Origin: DATJGF01 sp035495315 | GTDB lineage: Bacteria > Verrucomicrobiota > Verrucomicrobiia > Limisphaerales > UBA8199 | Length of the DNA: 16,889 nt | NCBI GenBank assembly: GCA_035495315.1 | Contig: DATJGF010000116.1 | Location: 1 to 16,889, forward strand | Direction of reading: 5' to 3' | Shown: positions 1 through 7,178 of the stretch, in pieces | Numbering within the stretch: the first letter of the stretch is position 1 | Layout of the letters: each line of letters begins with the position of its first letter | Program-made: the position numbers and the translations under genes | The notes under the pieces: generated by a model | The model's database searches: none | Told to the model about the DNA's origin: nothing | Seen by the model: only the letters and a program-made list of their open reading frames with translations

Positions 1-575
1 GTCAGAAACGACACCGGCGTGTTCTTCTCTGCAAAATCCGGCGATGCAAAGAACCGGGGCGAATGGTTCGGGTCAGCCACCCCCAGCTTGTCGAGCATGT
101 AAAAGACGGCGGCCTGGAATTCTCCGTAACGGCCGCTCTGAAAACGGGCCTGCGCCTCTTTAATGCGAGGGTCCTCGCGCTTATGAAAATCCACACCCAG
201 GAAACGGCCGCTCTTCTTTGCCGCCTGGATCATCGCGTGAGCGTCCTTAACGGTCGCCGCGGCCGGTTTCGGCACGACCACGTCCAGCCCGGCATTGAGG
301 GCATCGACGGTCGGCGCGCAGTGCAAGTGATCAGGGGTGTTTACCTGCACCGCATCGAGCTGGACCGAGGCCAGCATCGAGGGATAATCGGCAAAACGGC
401 CAGCCGCTGGGATGCCCGCAAGCTCGCCAAACCAGTCACGGTACTCCTGGTTCGGCTCCGCGACGGCACAAACCTCCAGCAGTCCCGAATAGCGGCTGCG
501 AAAATAAAGATACTGGTAAATCTCGCGGACGACGGAGCCGGCACCAATGATTCCCAAGCGAAGTTTGTTTTTCAT
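1..575 (-). CDS. Gfo/Idh/MocA-family NAD(P)-dependent oxidoreductase, C-terminal part cut by window edge
   Basis: Reading leftward from an ATG at 575, the frame stays open for 191 codons to the window edge, so only the N-terminal half is present. The protein opens with a Rossmann dinucleotide-binding strand (KLRLGIIGAGSVV, residues 4-16). About residue 90-100 it has VVVPKPAAATV, matching the (E)KP segment that places the catalytic lysine in this family, although the usual acidic residue before KP is replaced by Pro-adjacent Val. SGRFLGVDFHKRED follows, as in sugar or inositol dehydrogenase-like members. Members oxidise or reduce sugars, inositols or related alcohols using NAD(P); the substrate cannot be told here. 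It lies 45 bp downstream of the M20 peptidase gene on the same strand and may be co-transcribed with it. A weak GAGG lies just before the start. Confidence 0.88.
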   Translation of the reverse strand, partial: MKNKLRLGIIGAGSVVREIYQYLYFRSRYSGLLEVCAVAEPNQEYRDWFGELAGIPAAGRFADYPSMLASVQLDAVQVNTPDHLHCAPTVDALNAGLDVVVPKPAAATVKDAHAMIQAAKKSGRFLGVDFHKREDPRIKEAQARFQSGRYGEFQAAVFYMLDKLGVADPNHSPRFFASPDFAEKNTPVSFL

Positions 576-620
576 GAGGAGCCTCGATGTTATTCAAACG
601 CGTGCATTTTCATGCAAGGT

Positions 621-2399
621 TCAGCTCAGGGTGCCCGTTTGACGCAACAGAAATACAGCAAGGAATTCGGCCGCAGCCCGGATCTCTTCCAAATCGATTT
701 GTTCCTGGTCCGAATGGGCATAAATGAGTTGGCCCGGGCCGAACGTCAGCACGTCCATTCCCGGGTATTCGGTCGCAAAGAGGCGGGCATCACAGGAGAC
801 AGTCCAACCAAGAATGGGTTCGCCGTTCCACAGCCCGCAGGTTTTCGCGGCCTCAACGGCATTGCGCGCGGAGAGCGAATCCGGATCTCCGGCATAAGCG
901 TCATTGTGCAATTTCTCGTACGTGACGCTTACGATGTCTTCGCCGCGTCCGCTGCGCCCCGCTCGGCGCAGGTAATAATCTGCTCCGAGTTGCGCCGCCT
1001 GCCGTAGACGATTCATCACGTCTGTCACGCTGTGCGTCGGCAAGAAACCCTGGCCGCCCTCGAACACCAATCCCATTGAAGGTGCTCTGTCCTCATCACG
1101 AGTCGCCAGCTCAAGGCTGACTGGCCCACCGGCCGCGCTTTCGATACGCCGCTTCGACAACACCAGGCTGCGAACCAGGTGTGCCATTTTTGTGATCGCG
1201 CCATCGCGCTCGCGAATCGCACCCATATGCCCGGTGGCGCCGTGAACGTTGACCTGGATGGACCGGTTTTGAATTTGGAGATCGTAGTGACGAGTTACCA
1301 TCGGTTTCCCGGTGGACGGATCTTTTACCTTGGTTTTGTCTCCGTAAAGCCCGACGTACTGCGAAAGGCCAGCTTCGAGGCAGTCGCGCACGAGGGCCTT
1401 AAGCGGCTCCCGCAGCCTACACGCGAACGCGATCGTGAAACTCACTTCGCCGCAGATCCGGCTTGGGTGCTCGCCGAACGGCCCGATGATCCCATGGCAA
1501 GTCTGGACCGGCCGTTGAGGAAAAAGCGGATGGCGGCTCTCGACGCGAATGGCTTGCCCCTCTTTCTCCATTTCCTCGTTAATGAAGGAAAAAAGTTCGA
1601 GCGGCGGCACTCCTTTTAGAGGTTTCAGTTGAGCGCGATACCAAACTGCACCGCGATTGGCGGGATAAAACTTGAGACCAGTGCACTCGCCGACCAGAAC
1701 GCTGTCATACATCTTCTTCAGAGCGCGATCCATCACCAATGACAGTGTGCCATTTCCACCGGTTTCCTCCTCCACAACAAACATTGCCATCACGTTGTGG
1801 TTCCATTTTAGGTCCGCCGCAGTCATGGCTTCGGAAAGGACTTTCAGGGCGGCGATCATACTCACGACAGGACCTTTGTCGTCGCAAGCGCCGCGGCCGA
1901 ACACTTTCGTGCCAACAACCCTCGGTGGAAAGTAAGGTGCTACGACGTCAATATGCGCGTTTAAAGCGACAGATTTGCCGCGCGGCTTGCGCTCCTCGCC
2001 CTCAAGAAAATAAAGCAGGTTGCTGCGTCCAGCATAGGTCTCTTCGGCAGACAATCCCTGCGGACGCTGCGGCGTTTTCGTGAAGTGCAGCAAGGAGTAG
2101 GCAGGATGTTTTTGAATCGCCGGATCAATTGGCCGCCGTTCGATTTTTGCGTTAGGGAATCCCAAACTCCTCAACTCGCGTTCCAGGATAGCGAAACAAC
2201 TCTCTTCGGCGGCTTGCATCCGCCGCGGATCGGCCTTTGGTGTCGTATCGATAAGGCAGAGCTCGACAAGCAGCTCACGAATGTACCGCTTGAAGGACGA
2301 CGCACGGATTCTGCAAAAAATCTCGCGTAGTATCGAGCTGGCTTTGTGGAGATTTGGGCAGGCGCTCCCAGCCTCTCTCTGGCTGCTGCGTCTGGTCAT
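621..2399 (-). CDS. M20-family zinc metallopeptidase (dipeptidase/deacylase type)
   Basis: This is a 592-residue protein with the full M20 metal-site signature. NAHIDVV (His149, Asp151) is followed by GRGACDDKG (bridging Asp173), then VVEEETGGNG (catalytic and metal Glu about 210-212), GECTG near 237-241, and a C-terminal AHSDQEQ carrying the last metal histidine. A lid/dimerisation domain sits between the catalytic halves (about residues 250-440, with NVHGATGHMG). Family members hydrolyse dipeptides, N-acyl amino acids or related amides; the exact substrate is not evident. At 592 residues it is longer than the usual 400-480, the extra length lying in the insert domain. The first 30 or so residues are low in similarity to the family, but no better in-frame ATG or GTG was found before the conserved region. 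There is no signal peptide, so it is probably cytoplasmic. It may lead a short operon with the downstream Gfo/Idh gene. Confidence 0.88.
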   Translation of the reverse strand: MTRRSSQREAGSACPNLHKASSILREIFCRIRASSFKRYIRELLVELCLIDTTPKADPRRMQAAEESCFAILERELRSLGFPNAKIERRPIDPAIQKHPAYSLLHFTKTPQRPQGLSAEETYAGRSNLLYFLEGEERKPRGKSVALNAHIDVVAPYFPPRVVGTKVFGRGACDDKGPVVSMIAALKVLSEAMTAADLKWNHNVMAMFVVEEETGGNGTLSLVMDRALKKMYDSVLVGECTGLKFYPANRGAVWYRAQLKPLKGVPPLELFSFINEEMEKEGQAIRVESRHPLFPQRPVQTCHGIIGPFGEHPSRICGEVSFTIAFACRLREPLKALVRDCLEAGLSQYVGLYGDKTKVKDPSTGKPMVTRHYDLQIQNRSIQVNVHGATGHMGAIRERDGAITKMAHLVRSLVLSKRRIESAAGGPVSLELATRDEDRAPSMGLVFEGGQGFLPTHSVTDVMNRLRQAAQLGADYYLRRAGRSGRGEDIVSVTYEKLHNDAYAGDPDSLSARNAVEAAKTCGLWNGEPILGWTVSCDARLFATEYPGMDVLTFGPGQLIYAHSDQEQIDLEEIRAAAEFLAVFLLRQTGTLS

Positions 2400-2408
2400 G
2401 CGTGCGCC

Positions 2409-2436
2409 ACAGTATCAACGCGCTGCGGCGTGTCAA
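2409..2436 (-). promoter_or_regulatory. Candidate sigma70-type promoter for the M20 peptidase gene
   Basis: On the minus strand a perfect TTGACA (2436-2431) is followed after 16 bp by TACTGT (2414-2409). The -10 box ends only 9 bases before the ATG at 2399, so a transcript from it would have almost no leader. The -35 match is exact; the -10 keeps the important T, A and final T. No Shine-Dalgarno sequence is present. Confidence 0.35.
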
Positions 2437-2497
2437 GATGGGCCGCTTCGCATCATTTTGCCAAAATTATTTTGCCGTTCCGTCGGATGAGCCGGGC

Positions 2498-3829
2498 CTA
2501 TGATTTTGACTTCTTTGCCCCGATCCGCTTTCGCGCCCATTTCATCGCTTGGGCTTTGGTCTTGAGCTCATCCTGCAACTGTTTTTCCCTGAGCTCAGCC
2601 AGAAGCGCGCCCATTGCCGCCCCCGGCTTCATTCCCAGGGCAATCAAATCGTGACCCGTAAGCAGCGGAGGGCGTATCTCCGGTTGCTGTTCCAGTTCTT
2701 TGGCGCTTGCCACTAAATAGTCGTAAACGTCCAGTTGTCCGTGTGATCCCAGGCAATCCAACCGGTGCAATTCGAGTTCAAGGGGAAAAGTGGGTCGCAG
2801 CAGCATGCGGCGCAGGGTGGATTTTCGCATTTCCAATGCGTCTTTGAATTGCATGTGGTAGCGCACCGCTTTGGCGACTTCATCGATCTGCTTTCGGGGA
2901 AATCGAAGCCGTTCGAGGATCGCTACGGCCATCTCTTCGCCGATGCGCTCGTGGCCATAAAAGTGAATGCTGCCCGTCTCACGATCGCGCGCCGCCGTTA
3001 CGGGTTTGGCCACATCGTGGAAGAGCACAGCCCAGGGCAACGACGGATCGGCGTCCGCCGGCATTTTCTCCAGCATGAGCAGAATGTGCTCAAACACGGT
3101 GCCTTCGGGGTGAAAGTCTGGAGACTGTTCGCAGGTAATCGCAGGAATCAGCTCCGGTAAGATGTACTGCAAAAGGCCGCTCTCCTCCAGCAACTTCAAC
3201 CCTCGCGCCGCGTAAGGAGGCTGAAAGAGCTTGATTAATTCCTCTCGAACCCGCTCCGCGCTGATGTTCCGGATGCTCGCGGCCTGCTCTTTAATCGCCG
3301 CCAGCGTCCCCGCTTCGATGGTGAACCCGAGTTGTGCCGCGAATCGAACAGCGCGCAACAATCGGAGATGGTCTTCGGCAAACCGTTCTTGCGGGGAACC
3401 AATCGTGCGGATGATCTTTTTTCGAAGATCCTGTTCGCCATTAACCCAGTCATGCAGTTGCTCGCGCACGGGGTCGTAGAACAAACCATTGATCGTAAAA
3501 TCCCGTCGACGCGCGTCGGCCATTGCGTCGCCAAAGGTAACCTGTTCGGGGTGACGGCCGTCGCGGTAATCAGATTCGGCCCGGAATGTCGCTACCTGGA
3601 ACTGGCGGCCGTCGATGAGCACCACTATGACTCCAAACTTTCGTCCAACGGCGATGGTACGTCGGAACAGTTTCTCGATTTCCTCAGGCAAGGCGGACGT
3701 AACGATGTCGTAATCGCCGGGCGCACGATCCAGCAGGAGATCCCGCACACAGCCCCCAACCCAGAAGGCGGTAAAACCGGCTTGCTGGAGTTGCCGCACG
3801 ATATCGACTGCAGTCTCGCGCAAAGACAT
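2498..3829 (-). CDS. cca: CCA-adding tRNA nucleotidyltransferase / poly(A) polymerase family protein
   Basis: This is a 443-residue class II nucleotidyltransferase. The catalytic core has VGGCVRD (residues 24-30) and the metal-binding DYD (39-41). Next come ARRRDFTINGL and EDHLRLLRAVRFAAQLGF, the template and neck motifs typical of CCA-adding enzymes. A C-terminal HD-type region follows (HILLMLE, then LFHDVAKP), as in the HD-containing subset that can also have phosphohydrolase activity. The enzyme builds or repairs the CCA end of tRNAs in the cytoplasm; a specialised A-adding or poly(A) role cannot be excluded. The start at 3829 was chosen because homology begins at once (MSLRETAVDIV). A GTG at 3973 would add 48 residues, but these are read from a palindromic repeat and a heptamer array. 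No Shine-Dalgarno sequence precedes the ATG, which is itself part of a heptamer unit. Confidence 0.93.
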   Translation of the reverse strand: MSLRETAVDIVRQLQQAGFTAFWVGGCVRDLLLDRAPGDYDIVTSALPEEIEKLFRRTIAVGRKFGVIVVLIDGRQFQVATFRAESDYRDGRHPEQVTFGDAMADARRRDFTINGLFYDPVREQLHDWVNGEQDLRKKIIRTIGSPQERFAEDHLRLLRAVRFAAQLGFTIEAGTLAAIKEQAASIRNISAERVREELIKLFQPPYAARGLKLLEESGLLQYILPELIPAITCEQSPDFHPEGTVFEHILLMLEKMPADADPSLPWAVLFHDVAKPVTAARDRETGSIHFYGHERIGEEMAVAILERLRFPRKQIDEVAKAVRYHMQFKDALEMRKSTLRRMLLRPTFPLELELHRLDCLGSHGQLDVYDYLVASAKELEQQPEIRPPLLTGHDLIALGMKPGAAMGALLAELREKQLQDELKTKAQAMKWARKRIGAKKSKS

Positions 3830-3861
3830 TCGATTTACGATTTGGGATGTACGATTTACGA
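3827..3861. repeat. Degenerate heptamer array (TCGTAAA word) covering the cca start codon
   Basis: Five 7-bp units read on the plus strand: CATTCGA, TTTACGA, TTTGGGA, TGTACGA, TTTACGA. On the cca coding strand the word is TCGTAAA, and the last unit (TCGAATG) contains the cca ATG. It is the inverted partner of the array at 4024-4051. Confidence 0.8.
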
Positions 3862-3908
3862 GTGGATTGTCGGAGATGACGTGAGTCTCTAGGGCTGGTC
3901 CAGGTGGT

Positions 3909-3966
3909 CGCCTCGGCGAAGCGCCCCTACCAGGTAGGGCCGCCTCGCCGAGGCGGCCACTAAAAG
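3909..3966. repeat. Palindromic dispersed element, intergenic copy
   Basis: This 58-bp element matches the copy at 16532-16589 at about 51 of 58 positions. It contains the 19-bp palindrome GCCGCCTCGCCGAGGCGGC, a smaller CCTACC/GGTAGG palindrome, and a 10-bp inverted repeat (GCCTCGGCGA with TCGCCGAGGC) that could close the whole element into a hairpin. Its right end, GCGGCCACTAAAA, is duplicated in tandem and then repeated partially to about 3985. Confidence 0.85.
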
Positions 3967-4023
3967 CGGCCACTAAAAACCACTAAATATCTCCTTTCGT
4001 CGTCTCCTACAGGAAGGCCCGCC

Positions 4024-4051
4024 TCGTAAGTCGTACATCGTAAATCCTAAA
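4024..4051. repeat. Degenerate heptamer array (TCGTAAA word) abutting a stop codon
   Basis: Four 7-bp units: TCGTAAG, TCGTACA, TCGTAAA, TCCTAAA. The array ends one base before the stop codon (4053-4055, minus strand) of the TIM-barrel gene. Its reverse complement matches 3834-3861 at about 24 of 28 positions, so the two arrays could pair around a loop of about 160 bp that carries the palindromic element. Confidence 0.8.
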
Positions 4052-4052
4052 T

Positions 4053-4967
4053 TCATGCCCCGTTCCACAGCTTCTGCACGTGCTGAACCCCGGCGCGGAC
4101 CTGGTCCACCGTCAGCGAGGGGCTTAGTTCGAAAACACGAATGTGCTCCGGCTTGAGCAGCGGCTTAAAAGCGGCAAAGTCGATCGTCCCGGTCCCGGGT
4201 GAGCAGTGGTCTCGCCCCGGAAAATGGACATCATGAATATGAAACCCGCACAGGCGATCGCGCAGTGATTCCAAATGCATCAGGTGAGGAATAAAGCCGA
4301 GGTTCTCTTTAATCTGAGCATGACCCGTGTCGTGCCAATAGACCAGGTTTGGGCTGGCTAATTCGCGGAACATGAAGTGAAAATCACTCTCACACGGTAA
4401 TTCTTCAAGCGCCTGGCGATTCTCGGCGCCAAGCTTAATGCCTCGCTTTTCCGCTTCGGGCAGCAGCTGTTTCAAAGCCTCTTTCGTTCGCTCAAAATAC
4501 GGCCCCTTTTTGGCCTCCCGCTTTTCATCCACCTCGGCGCAAAGCTTCTCGTATTTGGGCGTCTCTTTTTCGCCTCGCGCTACCAGTTCGAGCAATTTGT
4601 CCGTATACGGTTTCATCTCGATGCTGCCGAGGTGAAGCACGACGGCGGGGGCTCGGAGGCGTTCTGCCATCTCGATGGTCTTGAGGGTATACCGATGCGC
4701 CAGCTCGCGCTCCCGTGGACGTTCAGCCGAGAACTGGTACAGGTTGGGAGCAGAGTTGTTGACTCCCATCGGCAAGGGACAAAAATTATGCAGACTCGAG
4801 ATTTTGATTTCTCCGGCATCTACCGCTTCGAGAATGCCCGGCAGCAGGCTAATGCGCGTGCCATGGCTCAGTTCCGCGTACTCGAAACCCAGATCCCGAA
4901 TCTCGCGCAACATCGCGCGGCCGTCCGAGTGCCGATGGGAGTTCCAACAAGTGGAGAGGGAATACAT
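4053..4967 (-). CDS. Sugar phosphate isomerase/epimerase-like TIM-barrel protein (AP endonuclease family 2 fold)
   Basis: This 304-residue protein has the pattern of the xylose isomerase-like TIM-barrel family. The likely metal ligands are spaced along the strands: Glu182 in KLGAENRQ, Asp213 and His216 in WHDTGHAQ, His243 and His245 in GFHIHDVH, and Glu280 in RVFELSPS. VVLHLGSIEMKP and the GTGTIDF loop are also typical. Relatives include sugar and inosose isomerases, epimerases and endonuclease IV-like enzymes. The sequence does not give the substrate, and a DNA-repair role is less likely without the endonuclease IV signatures. There is no signal peptide. The ATG at 4967 lies 6 bp after the rpsU stop, so the two genes are probably co-transcribed. 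No strong ribosome site is visible. Confidence 0.82.
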   Translation of the reverse strand: MYSLSTCWNSHRHSDGRAMLREIRDLGFEYAELSHGTRISLLPGILEAVDAGEIKISSLHNFCPLPMGVNNSAPNLYQFSAERPRERELAHRYTLKTIEMAERLRAPAVVLHLGSIEMKPYTDKLLELVARGEKETPKYEKLCAEVDEKREAKKGPYFERTKEALKQLLPEAEKRGIKLGAENRQALEELPCESDFHFMFRELASPNLVYWHDTGHAQIKENLGFIPHLMHLESLRDRLCGFHIHDVHFPGRDHCSPGTGTIDFAAFKPLLKPEHIRVFELSPSLTVDQVRAGVQHVQKLWNGA

Positions 4968-4973
4968 TTCCGG

Positions 4974-5171
4974 CTACATGTCGGCGTAACGCGCGCTCAG
5001 CATTGCGGAAAACCGGGCGGCTTTTTCCTTGCGCCGGCGTTTCTCGCTCGGCTTTTCAAAGTGCCGATGGTTGCGTACCGTTTTCAGGGTCCCTTCGCGG
5101 TCAATCTTTTTCTTCAGACGTCGCAACGCCTTTTCGACGGATTCGCCTTTCTTCAATTTAATTTCGGTCAA
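4974..5171 (-). CDS. rpsU: 30S ribosomal protein bS21
   Basis: This 65-residue, very basic protein has the bS21 layout. An N-terminal strand (TEIKLKKGESVEKALRRLKK) is followed by a helix and the Arg/Lys-rich KPSEKRRRKEKAARF segment. bS21 binds the platform of the small subunit near the anti-Shine-Dalgarno region and helps initiation. The start codon is TTG at 5171; no ATG or GTG fits. A GAGAGGAAG purine tract lies about 10 bases upstream, one of the clearer ribosome sites in the window. The TIM-barrel gene follows after 6 bp, and a possible small ORF ends 7 bp upstream. Confidence 0.93.
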   Translation of the reverse strand: MTEIKLKKGESVEKALRRLKKKIDREGTLKTVRNHRHFEKPSEKRRRKEKAARFSAMLSARYADM

Positions 5172-5178
5172 GACACAA

Positions 5179-5352
5179 TCACTTCCTCTCCAGAGACTTT
5201 TGGATCCGTCCGGCCAAAACCAGCCGGCGCTCCTCTTTAGTCAGGCCCAACAGGTTATTTTGCCAAAGGTCTTTGTCAACCGGCAAATCCTCTGCTATTC
5301 ATTCCTCGATGCTTTTCTTTTCCAGCAAACGCTCGATTGCGCGACCTGATAC
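5179..5352 (-). pseudogene. Possible small ORF interrupted by an in-frame TGA, upstream of rpsU
   Basis: On the minus strand one frame reads SGRAIERLLEKKSIEE, then a TGA stop (5299-5301), then continues without a shift into IAEDLPVDKDLWQNN and TKEERRLVLAGRIQKSLE to a final TGA at 5179-5181. Both halves have a charged, helical, protein-like composition and stay in the same frame. No ATG or GTG starts either half. A TTG at 5286 could give a 35-residue peptide, but its ribosome site would be too close. A hairpin repeat sits just upstream (from 5362) and may have removed the original start. I do not recognise the family. A chance open frame or a base error is also possible. Confidence 0.3.
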
Positions 5353-5361
5353 CGAATGTTT

Positions 5362-5396
5362 CTCCCTCTCCGCTCGGCAGAGGGTCCAGGTGAGGG
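5362..5396. repeat. CCCTCT/AGAGGG hairpin repeat, copy 1
   Basis: CCCTCT at 5364-5369 pairs with AGAGGG at 5379-5384 and is followed by the family tail TCCAGGTGAGGG. Two more copies lie at 11600-11634 and 14532-14566. It sits between the divergent rpsU-side genes and mqnE. Confidence 0.7.
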
Positions 5397-5444
5397 AATT
5401 GGAAGTCCGCTTGCCCAAAAATCCGCACGCACAGAATATTAACT

Positions 5445-6614
5445 ATGCATTTCTTCGTTCAGCATAGCTCCTTGCGAGACCTTTACGATAAGGTTGCCGA
5501 GGGCGCGCGCATAACGGAAGAGGAGGCCCTGCGGCTCTTCGAGTCCAAGGACCTGAATGCACTGGGGGCGCTCGCCGACTTGGCGCGGCAGCGCAAGGTC
5601 GGCAACCGCGCCAGCTATATCATTAATCGCTACATCAACTACTCGAATTACTGCATTCTCAGCTGCCAATTCTGTGCTTTCGCACGCAAAAAGCGCGATG
5701 CCGATGGGTTTCAACATACCGTCGAGGAAATTGTTGAAAAGGGGCGCGAAGCACTTCGGGTTGGGGTCACGGAACTGCACATCGTTGGCGGCCTTCATCC
5801 GTCGCTGCCTTTCAGCTACTACACCGGTTTCCTCAAGGCACTCCGCGCGTTGGACCCGCGGCTTCAGTTGAAATGCTTTACCGCGATTGAAATCCTTCAT
5901 CTTGCCTGGCTGGCCAGGAAGTCTGTCCCGGAAACTCTGGCTGAGTTGAAAACCGCCGGCCTGGATTCTTTGACGGGCGGCGGGGCGGAGATTTTTCGGC
6001 CGGAGATCCGCTCAGCTATCGCGCGTGGCAAGGAATCGGCCGAGGAATACCTGGACGTCCACCGCATCTGGCATCGCATGGGCGGGCGCAGCACATGTAC
6101 GATGCTGTTCGGCCACGTCGAGTCCCTGGCTGATCGCGTCGATCATCTGCGGCAACTCCGCGCGTTGCAGGATGAAACACATGGGTTCGTCGGCTTTGTT
6201 CCATTGCCGTACCAACCGGAGAACAACGCCATCCCCGTTTCAACTCCACCAACCGGCTTCGATAGCTTGCGAACCGTGGCTGTAAGCCGAATCTTTTTGG
6301 ATAACTTCGATCACGTCACCGCTTATTGGGTGGGTATGGGACTTAAACTGGCGCAGGTTGCGCTAAGTTACGGCGCCGATGATCTCCACGGCACGATTCT
6401 CGAGGAGCACATCTTCCATATGGCGGGAGCACAATCGCCCCAGCTTCAAACCGAGGCCGAGATGATCAAAGCGATTCGCGAGGCCGGCCGCATACCGGTG
6501 CAGCGAAACACTTTTTATGAACCGATTAAGGTTTCGGATACAGGCGGTGCTTCCGAATCCGATGGTTCGGGAAGCGAATCATCGGTCCTGAAACAGAACC
6601 TTGCGACGGCGTAA
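5445..6614 (+). CDS. mqnE: Aminodeoxyfutalosine synthase (radical SAM)
   Basis: This is a 389-residue radical SAM enzyme with the cluster motif CILSCQFC (Cys70, Cys74, Cys77), the Cx3Cx2C arrangement. The surrounding NRYINYSNYC and CAFARKK segments and the LHIVGGLHPSLPFSYY stretch fit MqnE rather than MqnC, which has a QGGHNP-type segment here. MqnE joins 3-(1-carboxyvinyloxy)benzoate to S-adenosylmethionine-derived adenosine to give aminodeoxyfutalosine, the second step of the futalosine route to menaquinone. The last 25 or so residues are a Ser/Gly/Glu-rich tail outside the fold. The start at 5445 leaves a normal N-terminal length; no Shine-Dalgarno sequence is present and an AT-rich AATATTAACT stretch directly precedes the ATG. 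mqnA lies 560 bp downstream on the same strand, separated by a hicB/hicA remnant. Confidence 0.92.
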   Translation: MHFFVQHSSLRDLYDKVAEGARITEEEALRLFESKDLNALGALADLARQRKVGNRASYIINRYINYSNYCILSCQFCAFARKKRDADGFQHTVEEIVEKGREALRVGVTELHIVGGLHPSLPFSYYTGFLKALRALDPRLQLKCFTAIEILHLAWLARKSVPETLAELKTAGLDSLTGGGAEIFRPEIRSAIARGKESAEEYLDVHRIWHRMGGRSTCTMLFGHVESLADRVDHLRQLRALQDETHGFVGFVPLPYQPENNAIPVSTPPTGFDSLRTVAVSRIFLDNFDHVTAYWVGMGLKLAQVALSYGADDLHGTILEEHIFHMAGAQSPQLQTEAEMIKAIREAGRIPVQRNTFYEPIKVSDTGGASESDGSGSESSVLKQNLATA

Positions 6615-6690
6615 GTCGCCAGTGCCAACCCCGTGTGAATTCGAGGACCAAAAACGTTCTATTTCAAAAAGATTTCAAACTTCCTTGAGT

Positions 6691-6720
6691 TTGACTTATG
6701 CTGGTTTCCCACAGTAGTGT
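6691..6720 (+). promoter_or_regulatory. Candidate promoter for hicB
   Basis: TTGACT (6691-6696) and TAGTGT (6715-6720) are separated by 18 bp. The -10 box ends 6 bases before the ATG at 6727, which would make the transcript leaderless. The boxes are imperfect and no expression evidence exists. Confidence 0.3.
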
Positions 6721-6726
6721 TTTTAC

Positions 6727-6975
6727 ATGAGATTCGGCGTAGTATTCGAAAAGGTCGCGGATCCTGACTTCGCACCTGGGTTCTATTACGCGCATATTCC
6801 AAGCCTGGGTCTGACCACTCACGGATCTGGAATTGAAGGCGCTCGCCAGGCTGCTGCTGATCTCCTGCGGTTGTGGTTGGCAGAAAAGCGTTCCAATGGG
6901 GAAACGGTCGCGGATTCGTCCGAAACGCTGTTCACGACATTGGAAATCTCGGAAGATGCCCTACAAAGCGCGTGA
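6727..6975 (+). CDS. hicB: HicB-family antitoxin-like protein
   Basis: This 82-residue protein has the small HicB fold pattern: an N-terminal strand (FGVVFEKV), a strand read as YYAHIPSLGLTTHGSGIEGA in place of the usual exposed PDLPGC-type segment, then a helix (ARQAAADLLRLWLAEK). HicB antitoxins bind the HicA mRNA interferase and usually repress their own operon. There is no separate DNA-binding domain at the C-terminus, which ends about residue 82 with LEISEDALQSA. The gene is intact, but the overlapping toxin gene is broken, so this is probably an orphan antitoxin or a dying module. The hicB-first order also occurs in other hic loci. It interrupts the mqnE-mqnA pair. No Shine-Dalgarno sequence is seen. 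Confidence 0.75.
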   Translation: MRFGVVFEKVADPDFAPGFYYAHIPSLGLTTHGSGIEGARQAAADLLRLWLAEKRSNGETVADSSETLFTTLEISEDALQSA

Positions 6976-7178
6976 GGTCCTGGCCAAGCTCCAACGTGCA
7001 GGCTTCTCTATTGGGCCGCAATCGTGATCTCACGTACTCCGGCACTCTGACGGACGCCAAACTTATGTTGCAATGCATCGGGTGACATTCTGACAGGCAC
7101 TTTCCGTGCAATCTTGAAACAAGCCATCTCACCGAAGAGGAGTTTGACAAAGCTCTGACTCTCCTAAAGAAAGCATGA
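6956..7178 (+). pseudogene. hicA: Degraded HicA mRNA-interferase toxin gene
   Basis: From an ATG at 6956, overlapping the hicB end, the frame reads MPYKAREVLAKLQRAGFSIG, a good HicA start. It then meets TGA at 7025-7027 exactly where HicA has the Gly of its GSHV motif. Reading on in frame gives SHVLRHSDGRQTYVAMHR, the strand carrying the catalytic His. Near 7081 homology moves to another frame (GDILTGTFRAILKQA) and near 7125 to a third (HLTEEEFDKALTLLKKA), ending at TGA 7176-7178. One nonsense change and two frameshifts therefore separate four recognisable HicA segments. The family role is mRNA cleavage by a double-stranded-RNA-binding-like fold. No functional toxin can be made from this copy. 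Its last codons overlap the mqnA ATG. Confidence 0.8.

Noticed and set aside
63..1007. Long plus-strand open frame opposite the Gfo/Idh and M20 genes
   Set aside because: It is antisense to two well-supported genes, and its product has no recognisable domain. High-GC coding strands often leave such shadow frames.
3909..3966. Rho-independent terminator after the TIM-barrel gene
   Set aside because: The palindrome is GC-rich but lacks a T run, and the same sequence lies inside a coding gene, so it is better described as a dispersed element.
3830..3973. 48-residue N-terminal extension of cca from a GTG at 3973
   Set aside because: Its codons come from the palindromic element and heptamer array; nucleotidyltransferase homology starts at the ATG at 3829.
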